Part shown: positions 7,952 through 16,124 of the stretch, in pieces
How positions within the stretch are numbered: position 1 is the first letter of the stretch
Layout of the letters: each line of letters opens with the position of its first letter
Assembly (NCBI GenBank): GCA_964429695.1
Contig: CAYSCS010000018.1
Coordinates: forward strand, 19,330-83,329
Direction of reading: 5' to 3'
Length of the DNA stretch: 64,000 nucleotides
Source: CAYSCS01 sp964429695
Lineage (GTDB): Bacteria > Acidobacteriota > Aminicenantia > Aminicenantales > Aminicenantaceae
Position numbers and translations under genes: made by a program
Notes under the pieces: model-generated
The model's database searches: none
The model's input: the letters and a program-made list of their open reading frames with translations, nothing else
Told to the model about the DNA's origin: nothing

Positions 7952-9255
7952 CAGAAACCTCTTAAAATCTCCTCAAGGTTTGGCACTCCAATCTCTTCAA
8001 GCTCATAGGTTACGCGCAGCATCTTTTTATGTGTCCTTATCAAGCGCAAAAGGTCGATGGGGGTGGCGCTCAGGACAAGGTCACAGCTTACTCTCTCTAT
8101 GGTCTCTTCGAGTTCTCTCATCTGTTCCTTTCCATAGCCCATGGCTGGGAGAACCTGGCTGAGATGAGGGAACTTCTCGAAAGTCTTCTTGATGCTACCT
8201 ACGGCAAAGGGTCTGGGATTAACAATTTCTGAGGCTCCATATTTTTTGGCGGCGATGACGCCTGCCCCATATGGCATTTCTCCATGAGTGAGAGTTGGCC
8301 CATCCTCAATGACAAGAACTCTCTTTCCTTTTATCTCTTCGCTATTTTGAACAGAGATGGTTGAATTTGCTCTGATTATTTTAGCCTGGGGGTTATATTT
8401 TTTTATGTTCTCTAAGACTTTGGTCACATTCTCTTCTCGAGCACTGTCGAGCTTGTTGATGACCAGAACATGTGCTCTTCTGAAATTTGTTTCCCCGGGA
8501 TGATAGAGGAGCTCATGCCCTGCACGATGTGGGTCAGTAACAACGATTTCTAAATCAGGCTGGTAGAAAGGGAAGTCATTGTTTCCTCCATCCCAGAGGA
8601 TAATTTCTGCCTCCCTTTCTGCTTCTTCCAGTATAGCCCCGAAGTCTACTCCTGCATAAACGACGATGCCATTCTTGAGATGGGGTTCGTATTCCTCCAT
8701 TTCTTCGATGGTGCATTCCGCTCTAAGCATGTCTTCATAAGTAGCGAAACGCTGAATTCTCTGTTTGATTAAATCCCCATAGGGCATGGGATGCCTTACC
8801 ACCACCACCCTCTTTCCTTTATTTTTAAGAAGGAGGGCAATCTTCCTAGTTGTCTGACTCTTCCCGCATCCCGTCCGCACGGCACAGACAGAAATCACAG
8901 GGAGTTTGCTCTTGATCATTGTCTGGTGAGGACCGAGGAGAGAAAAGTTTGCTCCTGCTGCTAGCACTTCAGATGCCTTATGCATCACATATTCATGGGA
9001 GACATCACTGTAAGAGAAATAGACATCTCTCACCCCATTCTCTCTTATCAACCTCACCAGGTCTTCTTCAGGATGAATGGGAATTCCTTGGGGATAGAGT
9101 TTTCCGGCAAGAAGAGGGGGGTATTTTCTGTCTTCGATATTTGGGATTTGAGTTGCGGTGAAGGCAACGACGAAGAAGTCAGGATTATCTCGAAAGTAGA
9201 CATTAAAGTTATGAAAATCCCTTCCTGCAGCGCCCATGATGATTACTTTTTTCAT
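7951..9255 (-). CDS. Cyclic 2,3-diphosphoglycerate synthetase-like GTPase
   Basis: 434 aa. The N-terminal Rossmann-like part starts KVIIMGAAGRDFHNFNVYFRD and a central P-loop reads AVRTGCGKSQTTRKIA, followed by VVVVRHPMPYGDL. IILWDGGNNDFPFY and LVINKLDSA (an NKxD-like base-recognition motif) point to nucleotide hydrolysis. These match the family named after archaeal cyclic 2,3-diphosphoglycerate synthetase. Bacterial homologues are often found beside carbamate kinase and carbamoyltransferases and their true reaction is not settled. It is the first gene of the operon, with ribosome site GAGGAAAG and a good promoter 46 nt upstream of the start. Making cDPG itself is unproven here; a carboxy-phosphate or carbamoyl-phosphate related role is an inference from context. 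Confidence 0.75.
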   Translation of the reverse strand: MKKVIIMGAAGRDFHNFNVYFRDNPDFFVVAFTATQIPNIEDRKYPPLLAGKLYPQGIPIHPEEDLVRLIRENGVRDVYFSYSDVSHEYVMHKASEVLAAGANFSLLGPHQTMIKSKLPVISVCAVRTGCGKSQTTRKIALLLKNKGKRVVVVRHPMPYGDLIKQRIQRFATYEDMLRAECTIEEMEEYEPHLKNGIVVYAGVDFGAILEEAEREAEIILWDGGNNDFPFYQPDLEIVVTDPHRAGHELLYHPGETNFRRAHVLVINKLDSAREENVTKVLENIKKYNPQAKIIRANSTISVQNSEEIKGKRVLVIEDGPTLTHGEMPYGAGVIAAKKYGASEIVNPRPFAVGSIKKTFEKFPHLSQVLPAMGYGKEQMRELEETIERVSCDLVLSATPIDLLRLIRTHKKMLRVTYELEEIGVPNLEEILRGF

Positions 9256-9300
9256 TCTCTCTTTCCTCTTCTTGATTAAAATTCATTTTTAAAAAAAATA

Positions 9301-9329
9301 AGTATACCAGATAAGAGGAAAGGTCTCAA
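9301..9329 (-). promoter_or_regulatory. Sigma-70-type promoter of the cpgS-like/arcC/argF operon
   Basis: On the minus strand TTGAGA (9329-9324) is followed after exactly 17 nt by TATACT (9306-9301). Both hexamers match consensus at 5 of 6 positions. The predicted transcript starts about 38 nt before the ATG at 9255. Confidence 0.7.
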
Positions 9330-9709
9330 CCGCAAGTGAAGGCTGCAAGAAATAGGGTAAGGCAGAATTTTCGAAGGCTGGCAGGTCAGGGGTTTATTTT
9401 CCCCCTGAGATTTAATCAAATAAGGGCGCAAGGGAGCAAAGTCATTCCGAGAAATGAGTTTTATTCTTAAGGTAAGGGCTTGCATTCTCCCTCAAGCGGA
9501 TGGGAGGAAGAAGCCATTCTTGCTTCGCCCAAAAAAAAGCGAATTTGGATAAAATAGGGCTCTAACTTTCAGCGAGAGCCACTCTTAGAGAGAATTAAGA
9601 AGGAGAAAAAGGGGAAAGGTTTAGGAGAGCCTTAGGCCCTAGAAAGTCAGGAATCGCTCCTTGAAGAGAGGGGGTGAGATTTCGGGTAAAAATTCATCCG
9701 CAGAGGTGA
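9330..9709. other. Intergenic region without a gene; one hairpin
   Basis: No convincing reading frame on either strand. The only structure seen is a hairpin with a perfect 6-bp stem (GGCTCT at 9558-9563, AGAGCC at 9575-9580, 11-nt loop). There is no U-tract, so it is not a standard terminator. Confidence 0.5.
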
Positions 9710-9738
9710 TTGACAGAAGCTTGAACCCTTCTTAGATT
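9710..9738 (+). promoter_or_regulatory. Promoter of the lipoprotein gene
   Basis: TTGACA (9710-9715), 17-nt spacer, TAGATT (9733-9738). The -35 is perfect and the -10 matches 4 of 6. The expected start is near 9745, giving a ~37-nt leader that contains AAGGAG. Confidence 0.6.
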
Positions 9739-9781
9739 ATGATTAGTAAAAATATTTTTAAATTTAGAAGGAGAAATGGGG

Positions 9782-10753
9782 ATGAAAATAAAAGTAATTT
9801 TAGCGCTCAGTATTTTTTTAATTTTTCTGGGATTTATGAGCTGCAAGAAAGACCTCAATCCTTTTCACGCAGGGAGTAATCTTGAGGAGAACTCGCATTC
9901 TTTCTCAGGAGAGAATAATCTTTCCTCAACCAGAACTTCAAGCAGTAATCTCTATAAAGACTCGAATTCTTCTGCTCCATCGCAAGCAGAGGGAGAGACT
10001 TTTAAACTCAGCACTTCTTCAAGGAAAGCTGAGCAAAATGAATCGCAGTCTGAGCTAAGGGTTGATATCCTTCCTTTTAGATGGAACTTAAACTGGGAAA
10101 AGAGCAGCGGTCTGGTTACAGTTCGCCTCAGCGGAGAAGGCTTTGAGAAAGTTGACCCCTTTTCTTTAAGGATGAGAGGTCCGGAAGGAAGCGAGACAGG
10201 AGGGCCTGTGCGAGCAGAGAAATATCCCTTTTTTCTCATGGGAAAATTTTTAAAGAGAGAGGCACTGGCGATAATCCCTGAGGCAGAGGCTGGGAGGAGC
10301 TATCAAGTTCAAGTTACAGGAAAATATGAAGATGGGCTTGAGATAGCCGAAGAGTTATATGATACGGTGACGATTGTAGGCCGAAAACAAAGGGAAGCAG
10401 AGCTTGCTTTAAGCCTAAAACCGAAAGTCTGGAATCTTTCCTGGGGAAAAAGCATTACTCAAAAAAATAAAGATAAAGGGAGGGTTAAGGCCTTCATCAC
10501 AGGCGAGGGATTTGAGGAGATAATGGCAGATTCCATCTTGATGAGGGGTCCTTCTGGAATTATCATCCAGCCTGAGCTCGTAAGAGTGACTCCTTCAAGA
10601 TTCTTGGCAGAGTTTCTGAAGACGAAAGCCATCACCCTCATCCCTTACCCTGCGCTTGAGAGATATTATGAAATTCATATCTTGGGGAGGCTTAAGGATG
10701 GCACTGAATTTGACCTCTCTTCCAGAATATTTATCAAGGGGAAAAAGAGCTAA
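9782..10753 (+). CDS. Lipoprotein with two tandem copies of an unrecognised domain
   Basis: 323 aa, family not recognised. The N-terminus is a lipoprotein signal peptide (hydrophobic core, then FMSC with Cys21 followed by KK), so it should be lipid-anchored. Residues ~25-93 are Ser/Asn-rich and probably form a flexible linker. Two homologous ~100-residue units follow, at ~95-195 and ~214-320. Each begins P-x-x-WNL-x-W, continues GEGFE and MRGP(E/S)G, then an F(L)K-(R/T)-x-A(L/I)xxIP stretch and Y-(Q/E)-(V/I)-x-(V/I)-x-G. They look like beta-sandwich surface modules produced by an internal duplication. I start at 9782 because AAGGAG is 8 nt upstream of it and only 2 nt from the alternative ATG at 9776. 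No neighbour suggests a function. Confidence 0.75.
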   Translation: MKIKVILALSIFLIFLGFMSCKKDLNPFHAGSNLEENSHSFSGENNLSSTRTSSSNLYKDSNSSAPSQAEGETFKLSTSSRKAEQNESQSELRVDILPFRWNLNWEKSSGLVTVRLSGEGFEKVDPFSLRMRGPEGSETGGPVRAEKYPFFLMGKFLKREALAIIPEAEAGRSYQVQVTGKYEDGLEIAEELYDTVTIVGRKQREAELALSLKPKVWNLSWGKSITQKNKDKGRVKAFITGEGFEEIMADSILMRGPSGIIIQPELVRVTPSRFLAEFLKTKAITLIPYPALERYYEIHILGRLKDGTEFDLSSRIFIKGKKS

Positions 10754-10784
10754 GGAAAATCCTTGCCTCTAAAACTCATCATTT

Positions 10785-11516
10785 CTATTTTTCCTGAGGA
10801 GGAAGGCTGAAGACAACTTCCCCTTTTTCATCCAGAAAGACAAGCCTTGCCTCTCCCTCTGGTTCGACATAGAGCCTGATACGGTCGCGGCTCTGGCTGT
10901 CCTTAAGAGCTATCATCGAGGTTTTATTCAGGTTTCCGGCAAAGAGTCTTGCTGAGCCATATTCACCCCGGGCTATGGCCTCTTCGAGCTCCTTCTCTGC
11001 CTTTAATCTCTCCTCGCCTCTTAATTCCTTTATTTTTTCTTTCCTTTCCACAAGTTCAAGTAAAGAAACATCCGGTCTTTCCCAGACGATTAATCCTGCT
11101 CTCAGAGACTTTCCACCATTTTCGCTGTACTGGATTCCGACTATCTGGTCTTGCAGGTGACGGTCGAACATCAAGCCCCCGAAATAGCTTTCCTCACAGT
11201 CTCTCTTTTCTATTCCATAGATTAGCCCCCCACATTCGTCTCCTTCTTCGTTAAAAAAGATCATTCCCGGCCTTCCTCCCCCTGGATAAAGGAGTCTTCC
11301 TCCAAGCAAGGCCCCTGGTGATTTTGCTCTATTAGAAATGACAAGCCTCAGCGTTCCGTCTTCTTCAACGATGTTAATCCTCTTGACATTGATTTCCTCA
11401 AATTCTTCAATTCTTGAATTTTTAAAGGCCAAAAACAATGAGAAACAGAGGGTGATACTCAACATAAAACAAAAGAGCTTTAGATTTTTGACTTCTTTGT
11501 AAAGCTTTTTTTTCAT
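10785..11516 (-). CDS. Conserved hypothetical protein with N-terminal membrane anchor
   Basis: 243 aa. A basic N-terminus (MKKKLYKEVK) is followed by one transmembrane segment (residues ~11-32) and then a soluble, Gly/Glu-rich domain. That domain carries the recurring pattern INVKRINIVEEDGTLRLVISN and later DRIRLYVEPEGEARLVFLDEKGEVVFSLP. Proteins with this 'xRINVxExDGTxRxVISN' pattern occur widely as hypothetical proteins; I know no function. A coiled, charged stretch (LVERKEKIKELRGEERLKAEKELEEA) lies between. AAGGAG sits 8 nt before the ATG at 11516, which fixes the start although the frame is open further upstream. It is convergent with the lipoprotein gene and divergent from the DPP IV gene. 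Confidence 0.7.
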   Translation of the reverse strand: MKKKLYKEVKNLKLFCFMLSITLCFSLFLAFKNSRIEEFEEINVKRINIVEEDGTLRLVISNRAKSPGALLGGRLLYPGGGRPGMIFFNEEGDECGGLIYGIEKRDCEESYFGGLMFDRHLQDQIVGIQYSENGGKSLRAGLIVWERPDVSLLELVERKEKIKELRGEERLKAEKELEEAIARGEYGSARLFAGNLNKTSMIALKDSQSRDRIRLYVEPEGEARLVFLDEKGEVVFSLPPQEK

Positions 11517-11689
11517 TTTTTCACTCCTTTCCTTAAACATATTATTTATTTTAAGACTCGCAAAATGAAAGACAACCCTTCGCTTGGCTGAAAATGGTTC
11601 ATCTAATTTTTGCTGAGAATTTTTATCTATCTCTCTCAATTCAAGTTTTTTCCCTTCTATACTCCTCGATTTTTTCTCTTTTTGAAAAA

Positions 11690-11718
11690 TTGACATTACG
11701 GTCTTCCTTTGATAAATC
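11690..11718 (+). promoter_or_regulatory. Possible promoter of the DPP IV gene
   Basis: TTGACA (11690-11695), 17-nt spacer, TAAATC (11713-11718); an ATAAAT at 16-nt spacing is an alternative -10. The expected leader to the ATG at 11741 is short (~17 nt) and contains AAGGAGG. Confidence 0.45.
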
Positions 11719-11740
11719 ACAGATGAAAAAGGAGGTCTGG

Positions 11741-14089
11741 ATGCATTCATCAAGAAATTTTTCAAGAATCATTTATCCTCTTCTTTTTCTCCTATTAGGG
11801 TTAGCTAATTTTCAGCCTGTTTCTGGCTCTGTGACTAGGGAAGACTATGTGCGAGCGGAGAGTCTTCTTCCCCAGAATATAAATAAATTAATTTTCAAGA
11901 TGAGTGTTGAGCCTCATTGGATAGAAAATAGCGACTGCTTCTGGTACAAAAACGAAACCCGTGATGGCAAGGAGTTTATTTTTGTTGACCCTTCCCTGAA
12001 CTTGAAAAAACCTGCCTTTGACCATTTAAGGCTGGCTGCTTCCCTTTCTCTAACCTTAGGAAAAGCGTTTCATCATCAGAAACTTCCTTTTGAGAAATTC
12101 GAGTTTATAAAAGAGATGACTGCCATAGCCTTTGAGATTGAGAAGGAACGCTGGGTGTGTGACCTGAAGAGCTATGTGTTGCGTAAAGAAGAGGAACTCA
12201 AGAAGCCTGCCGAGGATGAACTTCCCTCCCCTGATGGAAAATGGGCAGCCTTTGTCAAGGAGCATAATCTTTTTGTTCGTCCTTTGCCTGAGGGGGAAGC
12301 GATTCAACTCACAGAAGATGGGGAGCCATACTACGACTATGGAGACAGGACCGAAGGAAACACCTCTTTCATCAGCGACAGGCTCTCAGGGAAGAAGCTT
12401 CCTCCTGTGGCAGCCTGGTCACCCGATTCGAAAAAGCTCATCACTCATAAACTTGACGAGAGGAAGGTCAAGGAACTCTATCTCCTTCAATCAGTTCCCC
12501 GGGATGGAAGCGCCCGGCCCCTGCTTCATGCTTATAAATATCCCATGCCTGGAGATGAAAATCTGCCGCTTGTTGAACTCGTGATTTTTGACATAGAGAA
12601 GAGGAGCAGGATTGCGGTGAATTACGAAAAAGAGCAGGTAACCTTCCGCACCCCGCTTGAGGATAAATATGTCTGGTGGAGCAAAGATAGCCAGAGGATT
12701 TATTACATTTATACAGAGAGAGCAGAAAAGGCGTTGCGCCTTGTAGAAATAGATGCCTCAACAGGTGAAGCAAGAGAGGTCTTAAGGGAAGAGGGTAAGA
12801 CCCATGTTGAAGTCTCACTCCTGCTCAGCAATCCTCCTAATGTGAGGGATGTGGGAAGAGGTGAAGAGCTTATCTGGTTCTCACAGAGAGACGGCTGGGC
12901 CCATCTCTACCTTTACGACCTAAAAGAAGGAAAATTGAAAAATAGAATAACAGAAGGTCCCTGGGTGGTGTTCGAAATTCTTCATGTGGATGAAACAAAT
13001 CGGTATGTTTATTTCGTTGGCATGGGACGTGAGGAAGGGCGCGACCCCTACTATCGTCATCTTTATCGGGTAAGGCTCGATGGTTCGAAATTAGAATTGC
13101 TGACTCCTGAAGACGCAGACCACCATCTTGTCTTCTCCCCGAGCGGAAAATTTTTCCTGGATACCTATTCCAGGCTGGATAAACCACCCCTTTCTGTCCT
13201 TCGTTCTGCTCAAGGGAAGATAATTCGCATCCTGGAGGAGGCAGACATGGGGTTACTCTTTGAGATGGGATGGAAATATCCGGAACGCTTCAAGGCAAAG
13301 GCAGAGGATGGAACGACCGATATCTATGGGATGATAGTCTTTCCCACGAAGTTTGACCCTCAGAAGAAGTATCCGCTCATAGATGCCATTTATCCTGGTC
13401 CTCAGATTATCCGTACCCCTATCTCCCTCAACCCTTTCCTCTTGGACTGGCTCTGGGAGCCCCAGGCGCTTGCCGAGCTCGGATTTGTGGTGGTGACCAT
13501 CGATGGAAGGGGTACCCCTTTTCGTTCCAAGGCTTTTCATGATTTTGCGTATCAGAATTTCAAGGATGGAGGTGCCCTTCAGGACCATGTCGCTGTCCTC
13601 AGACAGCTGAGTTCAACCCGACCTTACATAGACCTTGAAAGGGTAGGAATCTACGGCCACTCGGGTGGCGGGTTTGCTTCAGCCCGTGCCATTCTCCTCT
13701 ATCCCGATTTCTATAAGGTCGCAGTCTCTTCTGCAGGAAACCACGACCAGCGAGGCTATAATGCGGGCTGGGGAGAAAAATATCTCGGCCTTCTTGAAGG
13801 AGGAAACTATGATGACCAGATTAATGCCCGTCTTGCCCCGAATCTCAAAGGGAAACTCCTCCTCGCCTGCGGAGACATGGACGATAACGTCCATCCTGCC
13901 CTCACCCTCCAGCTCGTTGATGCTCTGATAAAGGCAAACAAGGACTTCGATCTGCTCGTTCTTCCCAATGCAAACCATGGTTTTGACTCAGCTCTCCCCT
14001 ATTTCACCCGAAAGAAGTGGGACTATTTTGTAAGAAACCTCCTGGGAGAGGAACCTCCCCAAGGCTACAGAATCAAAGGAGAGAATTAA
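11741..14089 (+). CDS. Dipeptidyl peptidase IV-like serine peptidase (S9B), secreted
   Basis: 782 aa. Signal peptide residues 1-30 (IIYPLLFLLLGLANF core). The N-terminal beta-propeller contains the repeats SPDGKWAAFVKEHNLFV and WSPDSKKLITHKLDERKV. The C-terminal alpha/beta-hydrolase domain has the catalytic triad Ser641 (GHSGGG), Asp714 (GDMDDNVHP) and His746 (NANHGF). DPP IV enzymes remove X-Pro or X-Ala dipeptides from peptide N-termini, usually in the periplasm or outside the cell. The ATG at 11741 is chosen because AAGGAGG lies 5 nt before it and a signal peptide follows; the open frame extends upstream through AT-rich sequence. A peptidolytic lifestyle fits the tricorn-like protease downstream. 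Confidence 0.9.
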   Translation: MHSSRNFSRIIYPLLFLLLGLANFQPVSGSVTREDYVRAESLLPQNINKLIFKMSVEPHWIENSDCFWYKNETRDGKEFIFVDPSLNLKKPAFDHLRLAASLSLTLGKAFHHQKLPFEKFEFIKEMTAIAFEIEKERWVCDLKSYVLRKEEELKKPAEDELPSPDGKWAAFVKEHNLFVRPLPEGEAIQLTEDGEPYYDYGDRTEGNTSFISDRLSGKKLPPVAAWSPDSKKLITHKLDERKVKELYLLQSVPRDGSARPLLHAYKYPMPGDENLPLVELVIFDIEKRSRIAVNYEKEQVTFRTPLEDKYVWWSKDSQRIYYIYTERAEKALRLVEIDASTGEAREVLREEGKTHVEVSLLLSNPPNVRDVGRGEELIWFSQRDGWAHLYLYDLKEGKLKNRITEGPWVVFEILHVDETNRYVYFVGMGREEGRDPYYRHLYRVRLDGSKLELLTPEDADHHLVFSPSGKFFLDTYSRLDKPPLSVLRSAQGKIIRILEEADMGLLFEMGWKYPERFKAKAEDGTTDIYGMIVFPTKFDPQKKYPLIDAIYPGPQIIRTPISLNPFLLDWLWEPQALAELGFVVVTIDGRGTPFRSKAFHDFAYQNFKDGGALQDHVAVLRQLSSTRPYIDLERVGIYGHSGGGFASARAILLYPDFYKVAVSSAGNHDQRGYNAGWGEKYLGLLEGGNYDDQINARLAPNLKGKLLLACGDMDDNVHPALTLQLVDALIKANKDFDLLVLPNANHGFDSALPYFTRKKWDYFVRNLLGEEPPQGYRIKGEN

Positions 14090-14685
14090 AAATTAATGGA
14101 TTCCTCCTGATTCCTTTCATCCTTGAGGCTGAATTTGATAAACTTTCTTTCTCTCTCTTGAAGGAGAAGGGAAATATTTAAGTTTTTTAAGGATTTCTGT
14201 TAATAACCGTGGAGAGTTCAGAATATTAGAGGCTGTGGAAAATTCCTTTGGACAGGAAATTAAAGCTTAAATTGAGGATGGCGACCTTTATCTTGGCGAT
14301 ATTTATTTTGATGTTCGTTTCCTTATCCTGTGCATAGCGAAATCCCTTTGGCTTAATCCATTTCGGGAAGACTAAGAATTTAAAATCTTCTTTAGAGGTT
14401 AAATTTTATCCTCGTCCCTCATCCTTTCCGGTCAGAAATACTAAAAAAAATCACCCCGAAATTCACCTTTAGAGAGGATTGCCATCTCGTCGTTTCTTTT
14501 TGAAGATAAAAATGCGACAAGCGGCAAGGCTCAAGATGCACTCTAAGGAATGAATGAGAGGTTGAGGGGAGGCGTCATGAAAGACTCCTTTATCTGCGCC
14601 CTCAAATCTTTTAAAGAGTCTAATTTTATGGGTATTTCCTGAGGATGAGGAAACTCTAAACCAGATAGCAAAGGGGTAAGAGATT
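14090..14685. other. Long intergenic stretch with a broken small lipoprotein frame
   Basis: About 600 bases without an intact gene of normal size. Apart from the interrupted lipoprotein-like frame at 14278-14472, the only structure seen is a 6-bp inverted repeat TTTCCT...AGGAAA (14635-14653) shortly before the response regulator. No clear promoter was found. Confidence 0.5.
14278..14472 (+). pseudogene. Amber-interrupted small lipoprotein-like frame
   Basis: From the ATG at 14278 the frame reads MATFILAIFILMFVSLSCA and then meets TAG (14335-14337). After it the same frame stays open for another 44 codons to a TAG at 14470-14472. The first 19 residues look like a lipoprotein signal peptide with an LSC lipobox. 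The residues after the stop begin RNPFG, reminiscent of the post-cysteine NPF in the intact lipoprotein at 9782. It could be a decayed gene or a sequencing error; a coincidence is also possible because the frame is short. The ribosome site (TTGAGG directly before ATG) is poor. Confidence 0.35.
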
Positions 14686-16065
14686 ATGTCTCCGCAAAAA
14701 ATCATGATTGTTGAAGATGATTTGCTCATCGCTACCCACATAAAAAGCATCCTTAAAAACCTTGGTTTTGATGTTCTTGATGTAGTCTCTTCGGGTGAGG
14801 AGGCTTTAGCCAAAACAGAGGCTTTGAGACCCGATTTAATCTTGATGGACATTAGACTTAAAGGAAAGATAGACGGTATTGAGTGTGCCCGAATAATTAA
14901 GGAGAAGTTTAATATACCCTTTGTCTATCTTACCTCCTATGCGGATGAGCCCACCCTCGAGCGGGCTAAGATAACCGAGCCCTACGGCTATCTGCTCAAG
15001 CCTTTCGATGAAAGAATGCTCCAATCGACAATCGAGATTGCCCTGTACAAACATAAAATTGAAAAGACACTCAAAGAGAGGGAGCGCTGGTTTTCAACAA
15101 TCCTTAAAAGCATCAGCGATGCAGTAATAGCCGTTGACGACCAGGGCAGGGTGACTTTCATGAATCCTGTTGCCGAGCGACTCGTAGATTTCAAGTTTGA
15201 AGATGGGGGAGGAAAGAGTTTGAGGGAAAAAATCAAAATTGCCGAAGAGGAGATGTCAATTTTCCAGAAGAAAACTCAAGTTTCAAAGGTTAAGCTTCAT
15301 TTTCCGAGGGAGTTTGTCCTTGTGGCTCCAAACAGCGAAAAAATTCCTGTTGAATTTAGCGACTCTTCTATCAAGGATGAAAAAGGGAATGAATTTGGGT
15401 GCGTGCTTGTCTTTCGAGACTTAAGAGAACGTAAGATGGTCCAGGAGGAGCTTGAGCAAAGCAACAAGAAACTGCGGAAGCTTCTGCAGGAGACAATCAA
15501 GTCGCTGGCTTCGGCGGCTGAAAAGAGGGACCCTTATACAGCGGGTCATCAAGAAAGGGTAACGAGACTGGCATGTGCCATTGCCGAGGAAATGAATTTA
15601 TCGCCAGAGAGAATAGAGGGAATCCAGATGGCGGGAATAATCCATGACATCGGGAAAATTTATGTGCCTGCAGAAATCCTGAGTAAACCCACAAGCTTAG
15701 ATCCGCCAGAAATTGCCCTGATTCAAAAACATCCCCAGGTGGGCTATGAGATTCTGAAAGGAATTGAGTTTCCCTGGCCGATTGCAGAAATAGTTCTTCA
15801 GCATCATGAAAGGATGTTGGGCTCAGGATATCCTCGCGGGTTACAGGGGGAAGAAATTCTTCTTGAAGCTCGAATCATCGGAGTAGCAGATGTCGTGGAA
15901 GCTATGTATTCGCACCGTCCCTATCGTCCTTCATTAGGGATTGAGGCAGCCCTCAAGGAAATTTTTGTTAACCGCGCTTTCCTCTATGACCCAGTGGTCG
16001 TCGATGTGTGCGTCGACCTTTTCCAGAAAAAGGGTTTTAAGTTTGAAGACATGATGGTGGATTGA
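14686..16065 (+). CDS. Response regulator with PAS and HD-GYP output domain
   Basis: 459 aa. REC domain residues 1-120 with the acidic pocket at Glu10-Asp11-Asp12, phosphoacceptor Asp55 (LILMDIRL) and the conserved Lys in LLKPF. A PAS domain covers ~130-245. The HD-GYP phosphodiesterase domain covers ~275-455, with AGHQERVTRLA, IIHDIGKI, HHERMLGSGYPRGL and IIGVADVVEAM. HD-GYP proteins hydrolyse cyclic di-GMP, so phosphorylation would change c-di-GMP level. The multi-PAS kinase 59 nt downstream on the same strand is the obvious candidate partner. No GGDEF cyclase is in the window. Confidence 0.88.
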   Translation: MSPQKIMIVEDDLLIATHIKSILKNLGFDVLDVVSSGEEALAKTEALRPDLILMDIRLKGKIDGIECARIIKEKFNIPFVYLTSYADEPTLERAKITEPYGYLLKPFDERMLQSTIEIALYKHKIEKTLKERERWFSTILKSISDAVIAVDDQGRVTFMNPVAERLVDFKFEDGGGKSLREKIKIAEEEMSIFQKKTQVSKVKLHFPREFVLVAPNSEKIPVEFSDSSIKDEKGNEFGCVLVFRDLRERKMVQEELEQSNKKLRKLLQETIKSLASAAEKRDPYTAGHQERVTRLACAIAEEMNLSPERIEGIQMAGIIHDIGKIYVPAEILSKPTSLDPPEIALIQKHPQVGYEILKGIEFPWPIAEIVLQHHERMLGSGYPRGLQGEEILLEARIIGVADVVEAMYSHRPYRPSLGIEAALKEIFVNRAFLYDPVVVDVCVDLFQKKGFKFEDMMVD

Positions 16066-16124
16066 TTAATGGTTTTAGCTCCTGATTTAAGGAGAGGTGA
16101 AGTGAATAAAACAGTGGAGATTGA

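Noticed and set aside
14469..14852. 127-codon minus-strand frame over the start of the response regulator
   Set aside because: It runs opposite to the conserved REC domain and has low-complexity Ser/Lys composition.
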